Positions 6,746-10,740 of a stretch of 10,740 nt of DNA are shown one piece after another. Below the pieces are notes generated by a model that did not search any database, was not told the origin of the DNA, and saw only the letters and a list, made by a program, of their open reading frames with translations. The position numbers and the translations under genes are program-made. Source of the DNA: Actinomycetota bacterium. GTDB taxonomy: Bacteria > Actinomycetota > Actinomycetes > Nanopelagicales > Nanopelagicaceae. The stretch lies in assembly GCA_947503395.1 (NCBI GenBank), contig CANNDP010000027.1, positions 1-10,740 of the forward strand, in the 5' to 3' direction. Numbering within the stretch: position 1 is the first letter of the stretch; each line of letters begins with the position of its first letter.

Positions 6746-8290
6746 TTGTTTGCTTATATCCTGAGGCGTCTTGGAGCATTAGTTGTAATTCTCTTTGGCG
6801 CTAGCTTTCTTATTTACAATCTTGCAGCAATTTCTACCGACCCTCTTGAAGGACTTAAGACAAGCACGGCGCAAAATCGAGAGCAGCTTATTGCTGCCGC
6901 AACCAGAGAGCTCCGCCTTGATTTACCGCCTCCGCTTCGCTACTTCCTATGGCTTCGCGGGGTACTCGGAATTTTCGTAGGAAATCCAGACTTTGGAAAA
7001 ACTCGCGAACAACAGCCGGTAATTGAAGCCATTGCAAATGCAATCCCTACCACCGTTCGCTTGGTAATTGTGGCAACTATTGTGGCCTTAGTCCTTGGGC
7101 TAGCTCTGGGTATTACCTCAGCGCTTCGTCAATACTCTCGTTTTGATTATGGAATGACATTTGTAGCATTCTTACTTTTCTCACTGCCAATCTTTTGGGT
7201 TGCAGTTTTGCTTAAGCAGTACTTAGCAATTGACTTTAATGATTTTCTGGTCAATGCCAAGATTTCGCCCCCATGGATAATTGGCTTAAGCATCCTAACC
7301 GGATTTTTCTGGGCCGCAGTCATTAGTGGATCGCGCCGCAGAGTTTGGATGATTTTCTCTATTGCCTTTTTAGCAAATTCAATTTTCTTAAGTGCAATTA
7401 GCGCTTCTCAGTGGCTCGCCTATCCACGTCTTGGCCCAGTAGCCATCTTTATCTTTGGAGTAGGGATCGCATTTGGTGTCACATATCTTTCAGTTGGTCT
7501 TTCAGATCGCAATGCGATTAAGAGCAATCTATTTATTGCTTTAATCGGAACTATTCTTTATTTTCCAGCCCAGAACCTGCTTGACTCAAATCGACCAAGA
7601 GTTGGCATTCTTATATTGCTGGTTGCGCTTTTGATTTCAGCTATTGCTGTTTCATTTATTTTTGCTCGTATCGATCGTGGTCCAATTATTCGTACCAGCG
7701 TCATTACATCAATCTTGATTGGCGTAATGATTCTGATTGATCAGATGATGCAGGCCTGGAGACCATATATTGAAAGCGATGATGTTAACTATCGTCCAGT
7801 TGCCACAATAGGGCAATCGACAATCTGGCTCTCTGATATCTCTTTCTGGGTAAGAGTCCTAGATTTTGCAATGCACCTGGTTCTTCCGACTCTTGCCTTA
7901 ACTTTAATCTCATTTGCAGGATATGTTCGATTCTCTCGTGGAACTCTGCTTGATGTTCTAAACCAGGACTACATCAGAACGGCAAGAGCTAAAGGGCTAA
8001 GTGAGCGAACCGTGATTATGCGCCACGCATTTAGAAACACGATGATTCCCATAAGCACGATAATGGTTGGCGATGTGGCTGGAATTGTTGGCGGAGCAAT
8101 CATTACTGAACGAGTTTTTGCCTGGCAGGGAATGGGCACGCTCTTTAATAAGGCGATTACCTCCTTTGATTTAAACCTCTTAATGGGGGTCAGTATCTTT
8201 CTTTCAACCTTGGCAATATTGGCCAATTTAATCGCTGACCTTCTTTATTCGGCCCTTGATCCTCGAATTCGTGTGGGAGCTGGTAAGTAA
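6746..8290 (+). CDS. ABC permease, DppB/OppB-like, with a large internal membrane insertion
   Basis: This 514-residue permease subunit forms half of the substrate channel. The N-terminus MFAYILRRLGALVVILFGAS is typical of DppB. Residues 91-160 carry the second and third helices (TTVRL segment; SLPIFW segment). Residues 376-514 carry the HLVLPTLAL segment, the cytoplasmic EAA loop (DYIRTARAKGLSERTVIMRH, 408-427), the GGAIITERVFAWQGMG segment and the terminal DPRIR motif. Ordinary DppB proteins have 300-340 residues. Here about 215 residues (roughly 162-375) are inserted between the third and fourth helices, with about six hydrophobic segments near 176-195, 200-219, 229-249, 261-279, 285-307 and 314-333. 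The start is TTG 6746, preceded by AAAGGAGG (6732-6739). The stop overlaps the next gene by one base (TAATG), implying coupled translation. Confidence 0.9.
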   Translation: MFAYILRRLGALVVILFGASFLIYNLAAISTDPLEGLKTSTAQNREQLIAAATRELRLDLPPPLRYFLWLRGVLGIFVGNPDFGKTREQQPVIEAIANAIPTTVRLVIVATIVALVLGLALGITSALRQYSRFDYGMTFVAFLLFSLPIFWVAVLLKQYLAIDFNDFLVNAKISPPWIIGLSILTGFFWAAVISGSRRRVWMIFSIAFLANSIFLSAISASQWLAYPRLGPVAIFIFGVGIAFGVTYLSVGLSDRNAIKSNLFIALIGTILYFPAQNLLDSNRPRVGILILLVALLISAIAVSFIFARIDRGPIIRTSVITSILIGVMILIDQMMQAWRPYIESDDVNYRPVATIGQSTIWLSDISFWVRVLDFAMHLVLPTLALTLISFAGYVRFSRGTLLDVLNQDYIRTARAKGLSERTVIMRHAFRNTMIPISTIMVGDVAGIVGGAIITERVFAWQGMGTLFNKAITSFDLNLLMGVSIFLSTLAILANLIADLLYSALDPRIRVGAGK

Positions 8291-9378
8291 TGGCTAAGAA
8301 GAAAGAGAATGTAGAGATAATTAAAGATGCTAGTGAAAATGCCATCTTCAATAAGGAGACAGAGGGCTTAAGCCAAGGTCAAATTGTCTTACGTCGTTTT
8401 ATTCGCCATAGAGCTGCCATGATTTCCGTTGTTGTGCTCTTTACTTTAATTGCTGTGGTCTATACCGCACTTGATTGGCGAATTGGCGATGAGGAAGATC
8501 CTCTTATCATCCCTGGTTGGTGGAAATATGGTTTTGAAGATATGCCTGAGCTTCGCTATGGAGCAGATTGCATAAATGGATCAGTGGGTTGCCCATCCTT
8601 GGATGCCGTTCCATTTTTTGACGGTGACGGAATCTCTATCGGCGAGCACCCCTTTGGTCAAGATGATATTGGCCGCGATTATTTAGCTCTTGTGATGCGT
8701 GGAGCTCAGCGCTCAATTCTAGTTATGTTCATTATTGGAGCCATTGCGGCAACTCTTGGAACAGTAATTGGATCCATCGCTGGATATTTCCGCGGCTGGG
8801 TTGATGCCATCTTGATGCGACTAGTGGACTTCATTATTACGGTGCCTGTAATCATCATTGGTTCGGTTATTGGTTTTCACTTTGGTAATAAGGGAGCTGC
8901 GTTCCTCGCTCTCCTGCTAGGCCTCTTCTCGTGGACTGGACTTTCCCGCTTGGTTCGTGGTGAGTTCTTAACTCTTCGAGAACGAGAGTTTGTCGATGCC
9001 TCAAGAGTGGCTGGAGCCAGTAATAGACGCATTATTTTCAAACATATTCTGCCCAATGCAGTGGGAGTAATTATCGTGTCAGTAACGCTTTTGATGTCAG
9101 GGGCGATTTTGCTTGAAACAGCCCTTAGCTACCTGGGTTTTGGAGTTACCTCACCTGATGTTTCCCTAGGTCTATTGATTTCAAATTACCAAGATGCCTT
9201 TACGACTCGGCCATGGCTCTTCTGGTACCCAGGCCTCTTCATCATCGTCATTGCTCTATGTATCAACTTTATTGGCGATGGTCTTCGCGATGCATTTGAT
9301 CCAAGACAGCGCCGTAGATTAAGTCGTAAAGAAAAAGCTAATGCACGAGTTATGCAAAATAGAAACGAGTTTGCCTAG
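8290..9378 (+). CDS. ABC permease, DppC/OppC-like
   Basis: The 362-residue partner permease has a hydrophilic N-terminal tail, the first helix at about 44-62, and an extracellular loop at 63-119. The family motif HPFGQDDIGRDYLALVMRGA follows at 120-139, then helices from 143 on. The EAA loop is at about 232-255 (EFVDASRVAGAS then KHILPN). The C-terminal GDGLRDAFDPR motif is at 329-339. A basic tail extends about 20 residues beyond it. The first loop is longer than usual and contains Cys94 and Cys101, seven residues apart, which could form a disulphide outside the cell. ATG 8290 reuses the last A of the upstream TAA, so translation is probably coupled to the DppB-like gene. The gene is last in its operon: no ATPase gene follows, and its TAG interlocks with the convergent gene's stop in CTAG (9375-9378). 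Confidence 0.92.
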   Translation: MAKKKENVEIIKDASENAIFNKETEGLSQGQIVLRRFIRHRAAMISVVVLFTLIAVVYTALDWRIGDEEDPLIIPGWWKYGFEDMPELRYGADCINGSVGCPSLDAVPFFDGDGISIGEHPFGQDDIGRDYLALVMRGAQRSILVMFIIGAIAATLGTVIGSIAGYFRGWVDAILMRLVDFIITVPVIIIGSVIGFHFGNKGAAFLALLLGLFSWTGLSRLVRGEFLTLREREFVDASRVAGASNRRIIFKHILPNAVGVIIVSVTLLMSGAILLETALSYLGFGVTSPDVSLGLLISNYQDAFTTRPWLFWYPGLFIIVIALCINFIGDGLRDAFDPRQRRRLSRKEKANARVMQNRNEFA

Positions 9379-9974
9379 GATTGCAGTAGTTGAGTTGTGA
9401 TTGCTAGCAGGAATAGAAAGAGCACAATAGAGGCACCTAGGCGGTTGAAGGCAATTGAAAATTTCAACCCTTGAATATTGCCTCTCTGATGAAAGTTTTC
9501 AAATCTGGTTCTTGCGATAGCGATTGCAATTCCTGAATTACTCCTTGGACTTTCTCCAGCTTTAATGCTGCCACTATCGTTTAATTGCATGCCCCTAATT
9601 TCTGTTGGATGAACATTTCTTATGTGATATCGGCCAGGGGCTTGGGCTGCAAATGCATGATACTTAGCGCCGCTACTTTGCTGGATTACATACATTGTAA
9701 ATTTGGAATCAATTAGTGAGATTTCATCCCAGCCTAAAGTAATGTTTTGCATAGGATTTACAATGACAAGTCCTTCATCGCAGTAAACAACTTTGGGATG
9801 GAGAAAGATTAAATAGAAGAGTGAGCAGGCAAATAAGCCCCAAGTGATACTGGGAAGTCCACCAAGAAATCCGTAATCCAAAACATTTACATAAGTTAAA
9901 GTGCTAATCGTGAAGAAAATCCAAAATGAAAGGAAATATCCATTTCTTGGGCGAAATTGCTCAACATTACTCAC
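9375..9974 (-). CDS. PH-domain (bPH_6-like) membrane protein of unknown function
   Basis: The 199-residue protein has two N-terminal helices at about 13-30 and 43-58 and a soluble middle part. Residues 59-118 follow the bacterial PH pattern: His-Pro-x-Val, an Asp-Glu-Gly-Leu strand (66-69), a Val-x-Asn-Pro turn (72-74), and a Gly-Trp-x-Glu-Ile segment (81-85). A polar, low-complexity stretch (about 120-165) follows, with a last helix at about 178-196. This resembles actinobacterial PF10756 proteins such as the M. tuberculosis Rv1417 type, whose role is unknown. The start is GTG 9974, with a GGGAAG stretch some 10-15 nt upstream as a possible ribosome site. An 86-codon stop-free frame ends in a TGA overlapping this start. 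Convergence with the ABC operon is tight (4-nt overlap), leaving no space for a terminator. No functional tie to the transporter is evident. Confidence 0.75.
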   Translation of the reverse strand: MSNVEQFRPRNGYFLSFWIFFTISTLTYVNVLDYGFLGGLPSITWGLFACSLFYLIFLHPKVVYCDEGLVIVNPMQNITLGWDEISLIDSKFTMYVIQQSSGAKYHAFAAQAPGRYHIRNVHPTEIRGMQLNDSGSIKAGESPRSNSGIAIAIARTRFENFHQRGNIQGLKFSIAFNRLGASIVLFLFLLAITTQLLQS

Positions 9975-10231
9975 CGCTCAATCTTCCCATCTATGCCATC
10001 GATTGCTTCCAACCAAGTGGATTGACCTGAAATCTCAATCCACCCAGCCAGCCAAAAATTCTGTCTCTTCGACTTAATTCGAAACTGGACTAAATGAATC
10101 CAGTCAAGGGCCGATCTGGCTGAAAAGAGCGCCGGGGCAGAGCCAAGTAAGGGGGAATGGCTGCCTAAGGCTTCTTCTCTCGCTTCTGAATGAACCCTTT
10201 TAGAGGCAGAAAATGATAAAGATATTGTTAT
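9971..10231 (-). other. Start-less open frame upstream of the PH-domain gene, possible remnant
   Basis: On the minus strand 86 codons are free of stops, from just after a TAG (10234-10232) to a TGA (9973-9971) that overlaps the GTG start of the PH-domain gene in the usual operon fashion. The last part reads NFWLAGWIEISGQSTWLEAI then DGIDGKIER, not obviously low-complexity. There is no ATG or GTG, and the only TTG is near the end. It could be a decayed gene, a gene using a rare start, or chance: in random sequence such a run has roughly a 1-2% chance per frame. I do not recognise the product. Confidence 0.2.
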
Positions 10232-10284
10232 CTAGCCCTCTTAGGAGCAATTGTCAGAAATAGCCCTATAAGGCAGACTTTGCC

Positions 10285-10298
10285 AACCCTCGAGGGTT
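10285..10298. promoter_or_regulatory. Perfect 14-bp palindrome, candidate operator
   Basis: AACCCTCGAGGGTT is fully self-complementary and centred on a CpG, the style of LacI-family operators. It lies 71 nt before the TTG start of the second binding-protein gene. A TTGCCA directly upstream (10280-10285) could be a -35 box, putting the palindrome between -35 and -10, but no good -10 follows. As RNA it would form only a tight hairpin. Confidence 0.4.
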
Positions 10299-10336
10299 AG
10301 TTAATGGTAAAGCGGTCGACTCTTTACTAATGACTA
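10298..10336 (+). promoter_or_regulatory. Long stem-loop in the leader of the second binding-protein gene
   Basis: Bases 10298-10312 pair with 10322-10336 over 15 positions: 12 Watson-Crick pairs, two G-U and one A-A mismatch. The closing block is GTAAAG/CTTTAC and the 9-nt loop is CGGTCGACT. The stem abuts the palindrome at 10285-10298 and ends 33 nt before the start codon. The loop carries the GTCGACT heptamer also found in the first binding-protein leader at 4718-4724. It could be an RNA element or an extended operator. Confidence 0.45.
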
Positions 10337-10369
10337 TCCCCGCAAACAAAGACCTTTTAGGAGGTTATC

Positions 10370-10740
10370 TTGAAAAACAAGAAGTTAAGAGTGGCAATTG
10401 TTGGATCACTTTCGATCCTTCTTGCTGCTTCAACAGTAACGCCGCCAGCAAATGCGGCTAAGAATGGAACTGTAATTCTCCATGAGCCAAACCCTCTATC
10501 AGGCTTTAACTCAGCTGTTGTTGGTTTCAACTTGGTAACAAACTCCACCATCGGTTATCTAACCGGTATGGGATTTGGATATTACGATTCCTCAAGAACT
10601 TGGGTACAGAACACCACATTTGGTTCTTATAAAGTAACTTCAAATAAGGCCACTGATTTCCGTGTTCAGTACACCGTAGCTCCAGGAAGAGTTTGGTCAG
10701 ATGGAACTCCAATTACTGGAATTGACCTTCTCTCAACTCA
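10370..10740 (+). CDS. Second family-5 solute-binding protein (partial, cut by window end)
   Basis: The start is TTG 10370, four nt after a strong ribosome site AGGAGGT (10359-10365). The frame stays open for 123 codons to the window edge. Residues 1-30 form a Sec signal (MKNKKLR, hydrophobic core, Ala-Asn-Ala cut site) again without a lipobox cysteine. The mature part parallels the protein at 4765-6609 closely: IGYLTGMGFGYYD at 61-73, TFGSYKV at 83-89, and the SBP_bac_5 signature VWSDGTPITGIDLL at 108-121 all have near-identical counterparts. The two are therefore paralogues, with some near-identical DNA in the signature region. It probably heads a second ABC operon to the right, perhaps with its own permeases and ATPases. 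The substrate is unknown. Confidence 0.88.
   Translation, partial: MKNKKLRVAIVGSLSILLAASTVTPPANAAKNGTVILHEPNPLSGFNSAVVGFNLVTNSTIGYLTGMGFGYYDSSRTWVQNTTFGSYKVTSNKATDFRVQYTVAPGRVWSDGTPITGIDLLST

Larger units (their letters stand above)
9975..10369. other. Long divergent intergenic region with several inverted repeats
   Basis: At about 395 nt, this is the longest gap in an otherwise very compact window. It separates the PH-domain gene (minus) from the second binding-protein gene (plus). It holds inverted repeats GTGGATTGA/TCAATCCAC (10017-10025 and 10035-10043, 9-nt loop), ACTGGA/TCCAGT (10084-10089 and 10099-10104, 9-nt loop) and a bulged GGCAG-CCA/TGG-CTGCC stem (10136-10165). The palindrome and stem-loop at 10285-10336 are listed separately. 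Its middle part (about 10110-10170) is richer in G+C than its surroundings. No tRNA, known riboswitch or clear -35/-10 promoter pair was recognised. Confidence 0.4.

Noticed and set aside
6795..8226. Small open frames inside the DppB-like gene (6795-6980 plus, 7969-8226 minus).
   Set aside because: They overlap conserved DppB segments including the EAA loop, and have no independent support.
10050..10110. A tRNA gene suggested by an AATTCGAAAC string resembling a T-loop.
   Set aside because: No acceptor stem, anticodon arm or proper T-stem can be formed around it.
10357..10712. Two minus-strand open frames (10357-10551 and 10527-10712).
   Set aside because: They lie antisense to the second binding-protein gene, whose plus-strand frame has a strong ribosome site, a signal peptide and clear homology to the gene at 4765.
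1..10740. Mobile elements, CRISPR arrays, toxin-antitoxin or phage genes.
   Set aside because: No transposase, integrase, regularly spaced repeats or defence-type genes were seen; all sizeable frames are transport, tRNA-modification or PH-domain genes.

Overview
The window looks like a stretch of a compact, AT-leaning actinobacterial genome. The tRNA-guanine transglycosylase has the long actinobacterial form, the small PH-domain membrane protein is of an actinobacterial type, genes are packed with 1-15 nt gaps or 1-4 nt overlaps, and G+C appears to be in the low-to-mid 40s by eye. Streamlined freshwater Actinobacteria of the Nanopelagicales (acI) type fit best. That placement is inference from style and protein resemblance, not from a marker gene.

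Left part (1-4600). The window opens in the last 24 codons of a probable DUF305 protein. An MFS exporter (91-1338) and a YhhQ-type queuosine-precursor importer (1348-1998) follow in one tight same-strand run. Running towards them is tgt (1995-3221, minus), which inserts a 7-deazaguanine base into tRNA. Importer and enzyme thus sit tail to tail, with stop codons interlocked in a 4-nt TTAA. A second MFS gene (3278-4600), clearly related to the first, diverges from tgt. Two paralogous MFS transporters therefore flank a small queuosine-salvage pair.

Right part (4601-9378). This is an ABC uptake operon of the peptide/nickel/opine class. It has a structured 5' leader, a family-5 solute-binding protein with a Sec-type signal but no lipobox, a run of three hairpins ending in a perfect 17-bp stem, a DppB-like permease and a DppC-like permease. 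The two permease genes overlap by one base (TAATG). The DppB-like protein is 514 residues because about 215 residues, with roughly six extra membrane segments, are inserted between the usual third and fourth helices. No ATPase gene is present. The operon meets a convergent gene for a PH-domain membrane protein (9375-9974) through a second 4-nt interlocked stop, CTAG.

Right edge (9975-10740). A roughly 395-bp gap, long for this genome, holds a start-less open frame on the minus strand, several inverted repeats, a 14-bp perfect palindrome and a long stem-loop. It leads into a second family-5 binding protein (TTG start at 10370, cut by the window end) that is a clear paralogue of the first. Both binding-protein leaders carry the same GTCGACT heptamer inside an inverted repeat 40-50 nt before the start codon, which suggests shared control. 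The most unusual items are the enlarged permease, the two structured leaders and the absence of ATPase genes.
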